Shown here: piece after piece, positions 8,462 through 17,800 of the stretch | Layout of the letters: every line of letters starts with the position of its first letter | How positions within the stretch are numbered: the first letter of the stretch is position 1 | Assembly (NCBI GenBank): GCA_039933775.1 | Contig: JBDTNK010000002.1 | Coordinates: forward strand, 1 to 64,000 | Origin: JBDTNK01 sp039933775 | GTDB lineage: Bacteria; Chloroflexota; Limnocylindria; QHBO01 | DNA length: 64,000 nt | Direction of reading: 5' to 3' | Notes under the pieces: model-generated | Databases searched by the model: none | Told to the model about the DNA's origin: nothing | The model's input: only the letters and a program-made list of their open reading frames with translations | Translations under genes and position numbers: made by a program

Positions 8462-9085
8462 ATGGTTGTCACCCAAACACGTTCCGTCTCGCGTCCAAGC
8501 TTGGAGCCCGATGACGCCGCCGACGTCCTCGCCACCCTGCGCCTGCTCGACGCCATGGGGCTCCTACCGTTGAAGGCACCGCTCGAACGGCTCGACCTGG
8601 CGGCCCTTCGGCGCGCGGTGCGCGCGGCGAGCGCGGCGGGGATCGGGCGGGACGCGGCCAGCCTGCTGCGCAGCGGCGCCGGCGACCCTGCCACGGTTCG
8701 ACGGGTCGTTACGCAGCTGCGTGAGGCGTTGGAGGACTCGCCGGTACCGCAGTCGGAGATCCGCGAGCTTCTTGGCATCTTCGATCCCGACGCGCTCGGC
8801 GCGCTCGTCGGCGCATCGGCCAGCAGCCTGCGCCGCTATGCGCTGGGGGCGCGGGCGACGCCGGATGATGCCGCGGCGCGCATTCATTGGCTGGCCAAGG
8901 TCGTCGGCGACCTGCGCGGCGCGTACAACGACGCGGGCGTGAAGCGCTGGTTCGAGCGCCGCCGCGCGCAGCTCGACGATCGGCCGCCGCGCGCCCTGCT
9001 GCTCGGGGCATGGGACCCCGAGGACGACGGGCCCCGGGCCGTCCGTGGCCTGGCCCGCGGGCTGAGCGGCGGAGGCGCCACGTGA
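8462..9085 (+). CDS. Xre/MbcA/ParS-type antitoxin with DUF2384 toxin-binding region
   Basis: 207 aa. The middle (about 85-150) looks like a helix-turn-helix: IRELLGIFDPDALGALVGAS then LRRYALGARATPDDAAARI. The C-terminal AGVKRWFERRRAQLDD plus RPPRALLLGAWDPEDD fits the DUF2384 segment that antitoxins of RES toxins use to plug the toxin active site. The N-terminal 80 residues are longer than in many relatives. TAACAT (8449-8454) overlaps the stop codon of the transporter gene and is 7 nt before the ATG, so the operon may be leaderless. The stop overlaps the toxin's GTG by 4 nt. The neighbouring RES gene makes the call firm. Confidence 0.82.
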   Translation: MVVTQTRSVSRPSLEPDDAADVLATLRLLDAMGLLPLKAPLERLDLAALRRAVRAASAAGIGRDAASLLRSGAGDPATVRRVVTQLREALEDSPVPQSEIRELLGIFDPDALGALVGASASSLRRYALGARATPDDAAARIHWLAKVVGDLRGAYNDAGVKRWFERRRAQLDDRPPRALLLGAWDPEDDGPRAVRGLARGLSGGGAT

Positions 9086-9609
9086 TCGGCTACCGGCATG
9101 CCGACCCGCGCTTCCCATTCCTGTGGGAGGAGGCCGCGCAGCCGGCGGCGCGCTGGCATGGCGACGGCGAGGGGCCGGCGCACTACTTCGCCACGACGCC
9201 GGACGCCGCGTGGGCCGAGTTCCTGCGCCACGAGGGGATCATCGATCCGGAGGACGTCGGCACCGTGCGCCGCGGGTTATGGGCCGTCGAGCTTCCCGAC
9301 GAGCCGCTGCCGCAGCCGATCGTCTCTTCGCGAACCGCGAGCGGTGGACTGGGAAGCTACGCCCGCTGCCAGGTCGAGGCGCGACGTCTGCGCAGCGCCG
9401 GCGCGCCGGGGCTTGACGCGCCGTCGGCGGCGGTGCGACCTCGCTCGGCGAGTGGCTTTCGCGTCGATCGCGGGCTCCAGCCGGGCGATCCACGCGACGA
9501 GCGCGTCATCGTCCTGTTCGGGCCGCGCCCCGACCTTGTTGGCTGGGCGGCCTGCGCCCCGGGCCGGCCGCGCGACGACCTGCTGCCGCGGGTGCGACCG
9601 CTCCGCTGA
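9082..9609 (+). CDS. RES-domain toxin (type II toxin-antitoxin, MbcT/ParT-like)
   Basis: 175 aa from a GTG at 9082 that overlaps the antitoxin stop (GTGA). The RES-domain pattern is visible: YRHADPRFPFLWEE with the early Arg, ARWHGDGEGPAHYFATTPDA and WAEFLRHEG with the conserved Glu, a later Ser-Tyr (GGLGSYARCQ), and an ending VIVLFGPRPDLVGW. RES toxins deplete NAD+ (MbcT) or ADP-ribosylate PRPP synthetase (ParT). Translational coupling after the antitoxin is the usual layout. The frame is open upstream within the antitoxin gene, but the RES fold begins here. Whether the enzyme is active cannot be judged from sequence. Confidence 0.85.
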   Translation: MIGYRHADPRFPFLWEEAAQPAARWHGDGEGPAHYFATTPDAAWAEFLRHEGIIDPEDVGTVRRGLWAVELPDEPLPQPIVSSRTASGGLGSYARCQVEARRLRSAGAPGLDAPSAAVRPRSASGFRVDRGLQPGDPRDERVIVLFGPRPDLVGWAACAPGRPRDDLLPRVRPLR

Positions 9610-9640
9610 CCGCGGTTGTTGGTGCTATCGTTCGCGCAAT

Positions 9641-9674
9641 CCCTTTAAGCCGGTCCCGTGAGGCCGGGAAGGAG
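9641..9674 (+). promoter_or_regulatory. PyrR-type RNA hairpin overlapping the carA ribosome-binding site
   Basis: Upper stem CCGG (9650-9653) pairs with CCGG (9664-9667) around a 10-nt loop; 9652-9665 reads GGTCCCGTGAGGCC, which matches the PyrR-binding consensus ARUCCNGNGAGGYU at 12 of 14 positions. A purine bulge (AAG, 9647-9649) and a lower stem CCTT/AAGG complete the known PyrR fold. The lower stem uses the AAGG of the Shine-Dalgarno GGGAAGGAG (9666-9674). PyrR with UMP binding should therefore hide the ribosome-binding site, as in actinobacterial translational control. No pyrR gene is in the window. Confidence 0.82.
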
Positions 9675-9679
9675 TGTGC

Positions 9680-10864
9680 GTGTCGACCGTCCTGCCCATG
9701 GCGCAACAGGCGCCGCCCGATGCCCGAGCCGGATCCGGCCAGGCCCCAGACGGTCCCCCCGGGCTCTTGGCGCTCGAAGGCGGCATGGTGTTGCGCGGCC
9801 ACCTCAGCGGCGCGCCGGTGCGTGCCGAGGGCGACCTCATCTTCACGACCGCCGCGACCGGATGGGGCGAGATCCTGACCGACCCGTCGTACGCGGGGCA
9901 GATCGTCGTCCTGACGCATCCGATGGCCGGCAACTATCGCATCGCCCCCGATGAGCTCGAGTCGCGACGCGTCCACGCCCGCGCGCTGGTCGCGACGCGC
10001 ATCGTCACGCCGCCCGACGGTCCGGGGCTCTCGCTGTCACAGATGCTGACCGATGCCGGCATCCCGGCGATCACCGGCATCGACACACGGGCCCTGACCC
10101 TCACGCTGCGCCGCGGAGCCGCGCGCCGGGCTGTCATCCGCCCGATCGACGAGGCGACCGAGCCTGCGGCCGACGCGCGGCAGGCGATCGAAGAGGCAGC
10201 GGCCAGCGTGCCGTGGGAGACCGTCGACCACGTCAGCGCGGTCGCGACGCGCCAGGCCGTCGTGCTCCCGCCGACGGGGCAGCGACGCGCACGCGCGGTG
10301 CTGATCGATTACGGCGTGAAGCGCTCCCTGCTCGCCGCGCTGGCGGCTCGCGACCTCGAGGTGATCGTGCTCCCGCCGGATGCCACGGTGGCCGACGTCG
10401 CGTCGCATGATCCGCATCTCGTCGTGCTCGCGCCGGGCCCCGGCGACCCGTCGCGCATGGCGCCCCAGATCGCGACGGTGCGCGAGCTCGCCGAGCGCGC
10501 ACAGGCGGGCGGGCCGCCAGTGCTCGGCATCTGCCTGGGGCACCAGCTGCTGGCGCTCGCTGCCGGCGCACCGACCGCGCGCCTGGCCGTCGGGCATCAC
10601 GGCGGCAACCATGCGGTGCTCGAGGCCAGCAGCGGCCGCGTCGACATCGGCGCCCACAACCACGAGATCGCGGTCCTCGACCATCCCGCGCTCGCCGCCG
10701 CGGGCTACGCGGTGAGCCATCGCGACCTCAACGACGACACCGTTGAGGGACTGGTGCACGCCAGCGGGCGGGTGGCATCGGTCCAGTTTCATCCGGAGGG
10801 AGCGCCGGGGCCCATCGACGGCGCGCGGGTCTTCGACGTCGCGACGGCGCTGCTCGACCGATGA
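9680..10864 (+). CDS. carA: Carbamoyl-phosphate synthase small (glutaminase) subunit
   Basis: 394 aa. Hydrolyses glutamine and passes ammonia to CarB for carbamoyl phosphate (pyrimidine and arginine synthesis). The N-terminal CPSase_sm_chain domain contains TTAATGWGEILTDPSYAGQ and GIDTRALTLTLR. The C-terminal class I glutamine amidotransferase has the nucleophile Cys about 285 in VLGICLGHQLLALAAG and the His/Glu of VQFHPEGAPGP near the end. I chose the GTG at 9680 because GGGAAGGAG lies 5 nt upstream; an in-frame GTG at 9674 and ATG at 9698 are alternatives. The stop overlaps the carB start (ATGA). Confidence 0.95.
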   Translation: MSTVLPMAQQAPPDARAGSGQAPDGPPGLLALEGGMVLRGHLSGAPVRAEGDLIFTTAATGWGEILTDPSYAGQIVVLTHPMAGNYRIAPDELESRRVHARALVATRIVTPPDGPGLSLSQMLTDAGIPAITGIDTRALTLTLRRGAARRAVIRPIDEATEPAADARQAIEEAAASVPWETVDHVSAVATRQAVVLPPTGQRRARAVLIDYGVKRSLLAALAARDLEVIVLPPDATVADVASHDPHLVVLAPGPGDPSRMAPQIATVRELAERAQAGGPPVLGICLGHQLLALAAGAPTARLAVGHHGGNHAVLEASSGRVDIGAHNHEIAVLDHPALAAAGYAVSHRDLNDDTVEGLVHASGRVASVQFHPEGAPGPIDGARVFDVATALLDR

Positions 10865-13650
10865 CCCCGCGCAAGGTGCTCGTGATCGGCTCCGGGCCGA
10901 TCCTCATCGGGCAGGCCGCGGAGTTCGACTACGCGGGCGTGCAGGCCTGCCTGGCGCTGCGGGCCGAAGGCGTGGAGACGATCCTGGTCAACTCGAATCC
11001 CGCGACGGTGATGACCGATCCGGACGTCGGCGGGACGGTGCTCATCGGTCCGTTGTCGCTCGCGTACCTGACGCGCGTGATCGAGGAGCATCGGCCCGAC
11101 GCGCTGCTCCCGACGCTGGGCGGGCAGACCGGCCTGAACCTGGCGGTCGCGCTCGACGACGCGGGCGTCCTGGACCGATGCGGCGTCCGCGTCCTGGGCA
11201 CGCCACTCGAGGCGGTGCGTGCGGCAGAGGATCGCGGCGGCTTCCGGCAGCTCGTCATGCAGATCGGCGAGCCGGTTCCGGAGAGCGCGGTGGTCGAGTC
11301 GGTTGACGATGGGATGGCGTTCGTCGAGATGCTGCGCGCCCCGGTCGTGATCCGCCCCGCCTTCACGCTGGGGGGCGGTGGAGGCGGCTTCGCCACCACC
11401 CTCGACGAGGCGCGGCGCAGCATCGCGCACGGGATCGCCGCCAGCCCCATCGGGCAGGTGCTCGTGGAGCGCAGCCTGGCTGGCTGGAAGGAGATCGAGT
11501 TCGAGGTCCTGCGCGACGCGTCGGACACGACGATCGCGATCTGCGGCATGGAGAATTTGGACCCGATGGGCGTGCACACCGGTGACTCGATCGTCGTGGC
11601 GCCGATCCAGACGCTGCCCGATCCGGTCGTCCAGCGCCTGCGCCGCTGTTCGCTGAAGATCGTGCGCGCGCTCAAGCTGGAGGGCGGCTGCAACGTGCAG
11701 CTGGCCGTCTCGCCCGACGGCAGCGACTACCGGGTGATCGAGGTCAACCCCCGCGTCTCGCGCTCGAGCGCGCTGGCCAGCAAGGCGACCGGCTATCCGA
11801 TCGCGCGGCTCGCGGCGCTGATCGCCCTGGGCAAGCGCCTGCACGAGCTGCCGAACCCGGCAACCGGCGGGGGATCGGCCGCGTTCGAGCCGGCGGTCGA
11901 CTATGTCGTCGTCAAGCTGCCGCGCTGGCCCTTCGACAAGTTCCCCGACGCGGAGCGTGGGCTCGGCGTGCAGATGAAGGCGACCGGCGAGGCGATGGCG
12001 ATCGATCGCGAGTTCGGCCCGGCCCTGCTGAAGGCAGTCCGCTCCCTCGAGCCGCGCATCCGCGGCTGGCTGTGGGAAGACCCCGCGTGGGGGCTCGAGG
12101 AAGGCCCGCCGGCGGACCTTGCCCGATTCCTGTCGGCGAGTGACACGCGCCTGTGGCGCATCGTCGGGCTGCTGCGCCATGGACGGGCCAGCGCGGCGGA
12201 GATCGAGGCGACAACCGGCATCGCGCCCTGGTTCGTCGAACGCATCGCCGAGATCGTCGAGGCCGAGCGCGAGGTGGTTGGCGCTCCGCTGCTGACCGCG
12301 AAGCGGGCAGGCTTTGGCGACGCGGATATCGCGACGCTGTCCGGCGTCCCGTGGCCGGCGATCCGTCGCGCGCGAGTCCGCTCGGGAATCCATCCCGCCT
12401 ACCGGCGCGTCGACACCTGCGCCGGTGAGTTCCCGGCGGAGACGCCCTACTTCTATTCGAGCTACGCCCAGCCCGAGGTCGCGCCGCCGGCGGAGCGTCG
12501 CAGCGTCATCGTCGTCGGCTCGGGACCGATCCGCATCGGTCAGGGCATCGAGTTCGACTACTGCAGCGTGCGGGCGGCATGGGCCATCCGCGAGATGGGC
12601 CTCGATGCGGTCGTGATCAACAACAACCCTGAGACCGTATCGACCGATTACGACGCCTGTACCCGCCTCTATTTCGAGCCGCTCGACACCGAGAGCGTGC
12701 TCGACGTGATCGACCACGAGCGCGCGTTGACCGGCACGCCGCCGCACGTGGTGCTCACCTTCGGCGGCCAGACCGCGATCGATCTCGCCAGGGACCTCGC
12801 CTATGCCGACGTCCCGATCGCTGGGCTGACCGCCGAGGCCATCGAGATCACCGAGGACCGCGAGCGGTTCGCGACGCTCCTCGACGAGCTCGGCATCGAC
12901 GGACCGCGCGGTCAGCTGGCGACCGATGTCGACGGCCTGCGCGCCGCGATCGGCGTCCTGGGCCTGCCGGTCATCGTGCGGCCATCATGGGTCATCGGCG
13001 GCCGCGGCATCGCGGTCCTGCGCAACGAGGCGGACCTCGCCGCCTATCTGGCCACCGATGTCGGCTGGCCACTGCGCGTCGACGAGCTGGTCGACGGCAT
13101 CGAGCTCGATGTGGATGCCATCAGCGACGGGACCGATACCTGCGTGCCGGGAATCCTGGAGCAGATCGATCCTCCTGGCGTGCACTCCGGAGACTCCGTC
13201 GCGGTGCTGCCACCGCAGCGGCTGTCGCGCGACGTCCAGGAAGGTGCTGCCGCGATCGCCGGCCGTATCGCTCTCGCGCTCGGGGTGCGCGGCATCCTCA
13301 ACGTGCAGATGATCGCCGCCCCCGATCGGGTCGTCGTCATCGAAGCGAATCCGCGTGCCAGCCGGACGGTGCCGGTCGTGGCCAAGGCGACCGGCCGCGA
13401 CGTCGTGGCGGCGGCGGTGCGCTGCGCCCTGGGCGCGTCGCTGGCTGAGGTGGGGCTCAGACCGGGATTGTTCGAGGACGGTGAGCGGGTCGCGGTCAAG
13501 GCACCGGTGGATTCACTGTGGCGGCTGCCGGGCGTGAGCGTGGAGCTGGGACCAGAGATGCGTTCGACGGGAGAGGTGCTGGGCCTGGCGGCTGACTACG
13601 AGACGGCGCTGGCCGCGGCGCTGGATGCCGCAGCCGCGCATCGGCCGTGA
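10861..13650 (+). CDS. carB: Carbamoyl-phosphate synthase large subunit lacking the C-terminal allosteric domain
   Basis: 929 aa against about 1070 in the usual protein. First ATP-grasp half (1 to about 390) begins VLVIGSGPILIGQAAEFDY and has the loop FTLGGGGGGF; the oligomerisation region follows (about 390-545); the second half (about 550-915) repeats VIVVGSGPIRIGQGIEFDY and has PSWVIGGRG and EANPRASRTVP. The protein stops just after GPEMRSTGEVLGLAADYETA, exactly where the MGS-like regulatory domain (binding UMP, IMP and ornithine in E. coli) should begin. I find no MGS-like frame in the next 240 bp. Catalysis should be intact; allosteric control is probably absent. The gene overlaps carA by 4 nt. 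Confidence 0.93.
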   Translation: MTPRKVLVIGSGPILIGQAAEFDYAGVQACLALRAEGVETILVNSNPATVMTDPDVGGTVLIGPLSLAYLTRVIEEHRPDALLPTLGGQTGLNLAVALDDAGVLDRCGVRVLGTPLEAVRAAEDRGGFRQLVMQIGEPVPESAVVESVDDGMAFVEMLRAPVVIRPAFTLGGGGGGFATTLDEARRSIAHGIAASPIGQVLVERSLAGWKEIEFEVLRDASDTTIAICGMENLDPMGVHTGDSIVVAPIQTLPDPVVQRLRRCSLKIVRALKLEGGCNVQLAVSPDGSDYRVIEVNPRVSRSSALASKATGYPIARLAALIALGKRLHELPNPATGGGSAAFEPAVDYVVVKLPRWPFDKFPDAERGLGVQMKATGEAMAIDREFGPALLKAVRSLEPRIRGWLWEDPAWGLEEGPPADLARFLSASDTRLWRIVGLLRHGRASAAEIEATTGIAPWFVERIAEIVEAEREVVGAPLLTAKRAGFGDADIATLSGVPWPAIRRARVRSGIHPAYRRVDTCAGEFPAETPYFYSSYAQPEVAPPAERRSVIVVGSGPIRIGQGIEFDYCSVRAAWAIREMGLDAVVINNNPETVSTDYDACTRLYFEPLDTESVLDVIDHERALTGTPPHVVLTFGGQTAIDLARDLAYADVPIAGLTAEAIEITEDRERFATLLDELGIDGPRGQLATDVDGLRAAIGVLGLPVIVRPSWVIGGRGIAVLRNEADLAAYLATDVGWPLRVDELVDGIELDVDAISDGTDTCVPGILEQIDPPGVHSGDSVAVLPPQRLSRDVQEGAAAIAGRIALALGVRGILNVQMIAAPDRVVVIEANPRASRTVPVVAKATGRDVVAAAVRCALGASLAEVGLRPGLFEDGERVAVKAPVDSLWRLPGVSVELGPEMRSTGEVLGLAADYETALAAALDAAAAHRP

Positions 13651-13893
13651 GCGTTGCCTTGCACAGCAGAAGACCGTCGCGAGGTCAGTACGGAGGGTCC
13701 TGACGCCCGCGACGGTCTTCCAACGACGATGCGATCGAACACCGCTGCCGGCGAGGACGACATGTGAATGTCGCATCTGGCCCGAGCTTCCGTCAGCGAC
13801 CACGTCGTCCGCAGAAGGCCGGCATCGGCTGTTGTTCGTCCGTATCGCGTCTGCCGCCAGTCTCTAGCAAGCGGCATGCCCGACGCGACCTGA
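13651..13893. other. Convergent intergenic region
   Basis: Apart from the hairpin at 13669-13720, I see no gene, RNA motif or CarB-like coding remnant in these 243 bases. Confidence 0.6.
13669..13720. terminator. Strong hairpin after carB
   Basis: GAAGACCGTCGCG (13669-13681) and CGCGACGGTCTTC (13708-13720) form a perfect 13-bp stem; inside it GTCAG pairs with CTGAC. No T-run follows on either strand, so this is either a non-canonical terminator or an mRNA-end stabiliser. It lies 18 bp after the carB stop and serves a convergent junction with the minus-strand gene ending at 13894. Confidence 0.6.
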
Positions 13894-14673
13894 TCAGCGA
13901 CGGCGACGGTTCTGTGACGCGGGCGGACCCTGGGCAGTCCGCCGCCGGAGGTAGCCGCCGTACCAGCCCGCCGCCGTGCCGATGGCGAGCTGGAAGATCG
14001 TCTGCAGCAGGATGTTGAAGGCGATGCCGGCAGTCGTGACCCGTTGCGGAACGTTCGGCGCGGGGCTGGCCGCCGGCGACGGGGCGAGTGATGGTGCAGC
14101 ACTGGCGACGGGCGTCGCCGCGGCCGTGGGGCTTGCCGTTGCCGTCGATTCCGTTCCGAGCAGGGAGCTGACCTGGTCAGGATTGGTCAGGAGCAGGGTC
14201 ACGAGCACCAGCAGGACCGCGATCCAGCCCAGCAGTGCGGCCGCCGCCCCGTACAGCCACGGCCGTCGCCAGCCGAACCAGCCGGCCGCGATGAGTGATC
14301 CGAACGAGACGACGGACATCGCGATCCCGACCGCCGAGTTGTCGGTGAGCAGCCGCGAGACCGCCCACACCGCTCCCGCGCCGATCCAGGCCAGCGGGTT
14401 GCGCGCGAGGATCCAGATCGTCTCGGAGATGCCGCGGAACCGCGGCGAGCCGATGTAATCGAAGCCCTCGAGCGGATGTTCGTGACCGCGCAGCGGCGCG
14501 GCAGGCGGAAAGATTCGAGCCAGAAAGCCGCCGCCGCCGCTCGTCGGCGGGGCCTGGGGCGTCGACTCGTCGACATCGGCGTCTTCGGCAGGCTCTCCCT
14601 GGGCGGCAAGACGGGCGCGACGTCGCGCTTCGGCGCGCGAGCGATCGCTGCGCGATGGAGGTCGTGATGGCAT
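13894..14673 (-). CDS. Hypothetical multi-pass membrane protein
   Basis: 259 aa. No family recognised. A basic N-terminus (MPSRPPSRSDRSRAEARRRA) and an acidic/Pro linker are followed by SPRFRGISETIWILARNPLA and three to four membrane helices (about 95-190). Then comes a Ser/Pro/Ala-rich loop (residues about 190-225) that is likely external, and a last helix ending in YLRRRTAQ with a basic tail. TACAAT (14688-14683, minus strand) lies 9 nt before the ATG, which supports this start over a longer open frame. It is divergent from the large surface protein. Confidence 0.6.
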   Translation of the reverse strand: MPSRPPSRSDRSRAEARRRARLAAQGEPAEDADVDESTPQAPPTSGGGGFLARIFPPAAPLRGHEHPLEGFDYIGSPRFRGISETIWILARNPLAWIGAGAVWAVSRLLTDNSAVGIAMSVVSFGSLIAAGWFGWRRPWLYGAAAALLGWIAVLLVLVTLLLTNPDQVSSLLGTESTATASPTAAATPVASAAPSLAPSPAASPAPNVPQRVTTAGIAFNILLQTIFQLAIGTAAGWYGGYLRRRTAQGPPASQNRRRR

Positions 14674-14734
14674 TGGGCCGGGATTGTACGCGACGCGGAC
14701 GTCTCGTTCGGCGCGCCGTCCGCAAAGCGGCCGA

Positions 14735-14763
14735 TAAGCGCCCGCTAATCGCCTGGTAAGCCC
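14735..14763 (+). repeat. Three 11-bp-spaced direct repeats upstream of the surface-protein gene
   Basis: TAAGCGC (14735), TAATCGC (14746) and TAAGCCC (14757) start exactly 11 bp apart, the helical-phase spacing bound by OmpR/PhoB-family dimers. They lie 58 bp before the GTG of the lamin-tail protein in the divergent promoter region. The binding protein is unknown. Confidence 0.4.
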
Positions 14764-14820
14764 CCTCGGGCATGATCGGCGGGCTGTGCACGCCTCCGAC
14801 CCAAAGGTTCGAGGTGTGTC

Positions 14821-17800
14821 GTGTCCGTTCGCTCTCTCCGTGTTCGCCAGCGCGCCGTGCAGGCGCTGCTGCTTGCCGCTCTCGTCGCGCTTCCCACCGT
14901 CGCGCCAGCGGCCGCGAAGCTCGAACCAGGCGTCGATGGCGCCGGGGAATCCGCCCGGCCCACCGTCGGTACGCTCGCCATGGACGAAGCGTCGCACCTC
15001 CTCGTGAGCGAGCTCGTGACCGGCGGCGCGTCGGCCTCCGACGAGCTGATCGAGCTCTACAACCCGACCGCGGCGCCACTACCGCTCGAGGGCCTCGAGC
15101 TCGTCTACGTCAGCTCGACGGGTGCCACGATCAGCCGCCGCGCCGCATGGGCAGCCGGCGCGTCGAGCGTTCCATCGGGAGGTCACGTGCTCGTCGCGAA
15201 CAGTGCCGGGGTCTTTGCGGCGATCGCCGATGCGACCTACGCCACCGGCATGGCGGCGACCGGCGGCAGCGTGGCCCTGCGCATCCTCGGCGCCACGACG
15301 GCGCTCGACGCGGTGGGCTGGGGCACGGCCACAGGGTCGTGGCTGGAGGGCGCCGTCGCCTCGGCGCCACCGGCCGGCTCCAGCCTGGAGCGCCTCCCCG
15401 GCGGCAGCGCCGGCTCGGGCCAGGACAGCGACGATAACCTCGCTGATTTCACGGTGCGAGCCATTCCCGACCCACAGAACAGTGGATCCGTTCCAGTCCC
15501 AACTGGCGGCGGGGGATCGCCGACGCCGTCGCCAACGCCATCGCCAACGACACTCGAGACGCCGGATCCCACCATGGCGGCCACAGCCTCACCGACGCCC
15601 GAGCCGACGCCTGAGGCAACAGTGGAGCCCACGACAGAACCTTCACCGATCCCGACCGTTGCGCCGACCGCGACCACGACGCCGACGCCGAGCCCAGAAC
15701 CGACGCCCACCGTGGTGCCGACACCAAGCCCAACGGCTGCGCCCGCGACCGTCTCGATCGCCAGCGCGCGCGAACTGCCAGATGGCAGCCCTGCGACGCT
15801 CGAGGGCGTCGCCTTGACCGGATCCGACTTCGCGGATGGCGGCGGGTTCGTTGCCGATGCCAGTGGCGGCATCGCGGTGCTCGTCACCGATGGCGCCTTC
15901 TCCCGCGGCCAGCGCCTGCGCCTGACCGGCACCGTCGACAACCGCTACCAGCAGCGCACGCTGCGCGTGGCGGGGACAGATATCGTGCTGCTCGGCAGCG
16001 GCACGGACCCCGCTCCGGCGGTCCGCACCAGCGGCAGCATCGATGAATCAGTCGAAGGCCAGCTCGTTCAGCTCGAGGCACCGATCGTTTCCGGTCCTGA
16101 CGTCCTGAGCGGCGGACTTGCCTTCGGTGTCGACGACGGCAGCGGCGAGGCCCGCATCGTGGTCAACACGCCGACCGGCATCAGCACCGATGCATGGGAG
16201 CCAGGAGTCATGCTGGAGCTCATCGCGGTCATCGGCCAGCGTGACTCGAGCGGCACCGGCACGGCGGGCTACCGCGTGCAGCCGCGTGATGAGAACGATG
16301 TGCTCGCCGTGGTCGCGCCGCCCGACCCGACTCCCACCCCGTCGCCGTCCGCGTCGGGATCCGCCTCGCCGTCGGCCTCGCCATCCACTTCCCCGACGAC
16401 GAGCGCCACGCCCAGCGCATCCGCCTCCCCGGGCAGCACGACGATCACGATCGCGGCGGCCAGGGCCGCAGCCTCCGGAGCCGATGTGCGCATCCGCGGC
16501 GTGATCACGTCGCCGACGGGGCGCATCGAGCCGGGGTCTGCCGTCGTCCAGGACGGCACCGGCGCGATCCTGCTGCGGATGAGCGGTGGCGTGCCCGCGC
16601 TGGCGCGTGGCGCGCTGGTACAGCTGGACGGCACGCGCTCGACGAAGTCGGGGATGCTGACGCTGCGCGTCGACACGAGCCCGACGCTCCTCGGATCGCA
16701 GGCAGAGCCCGTCGCCATTCGACTGGCGACCGGCGCTGTTGGAGAAGCACGTGAGGCGCAGCTGGTCACGGTCCGCGGCGCGATCGGCGGCACGCCGCGC
16801 AGGTCCTCCGCCGGCTCGATCTCATTCGCCATCGACGACGGAAGCGGCGAGCTGCGTATCTTTCTCACCGCGGCCAGCGGCATCGGGGCCGACGGCCTGG
16901 CGCGCGGCGCCTGGATCGAGGTGACCGGCGTCCTTGGCCAGGAGACGACCGGCAGCCAGCCCGATCGCGGCTATCGGATCCTGCCGCGCGATGCCGGTGA
17001 CGTCCGAATCGTGGCTCCGGCAACGCCTGCCGGGGGACCAGGCGGCACGAACGCCACTGGCGGGGGCGGCGGCGGGACGCTGGGTACCTCGACGCCGATC
17101 TTCTCGGCGGAGACACAGGACCTCTCCGAGGTCGGCCTCACCTCCGGGGAGCCGGTCGGGGCGACGCTCGTGGCGGGCTCGTGGCCGGAGCTCGGCCTCG
17201 CCGGCATGCTGTGGGACGGCTCGCGCCTGCGCGGCATCGGAACCACGCCTGACGCGCTGGCTGCGATCGCAAGCATCCTCGACGGCAACGCGCTGCCCGC
17301 AGCGGTGGGCGTTGTCGCCACGCCGACCGACGACGAGATCGAAGGGCTCGGGATCGAGCTGCTCGCCTTCGGCACCGACGGTGCCCTCATGCGGGCCAGC
17401 GGCACACCGGCAGCGCCCGACACGAGCCTCGACGGCAGGGAACCCCTGTGGGTGACCCTCACCGGCCGGCTCGCGCGCCGTGACGGCTCCTCGTTTCTCG
17501 AGGCCGGCGGCCAGCGCGTGGCACTCGACGTGCGGTGCGCCGATGCCGCGCGCCTGCCCGCCGGAGGGCCGGCATCGGCTACGGGCATCGGCATCGGCGG
17601 CGCGACGCCGCGGATCGTGGTGCCGTGCGGCGGGATCGAACGAGCGCCGCAGCTTGGGGCGGGCACGAAGGGCCGCGGCCAGCTCGTCGGCCAGCCGTCA
17701 TCGGCGTCGCGGAGCGCCACGACGGTGAACGCCGGTCCGCGGGGAGCAGACGGTGCCTCGCCGCTGTTGCTGATCGTGGCGTTGTCCGTCATCGGCCTCG

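Noticed and set aside
9626..9631. TATCGT as the carA -10
   Set aside because: No matching -35 and many similar hexamers nearby; the promoter cannot be fixed from sequence alone.
10789..12747. 652-codon minus-strand frame opposite carB
   Set aside because: Shadow frame; carB motifs are unambiguous on the plus strand.
13721..13893. Possible frameshifted remnant of the CarB MGS domain
   Set aside because: None of the three frames resembles the MGS fold; the strong hairpin already follows the carB stop.
15500..15750. Short tandem repeats (CCGACGCC-like) suggesting a CRISPR or VNTR
   Set aside because: They encode the Pro/Thr linker of the surface protein; spacing is irregular and there are no unique spacers.
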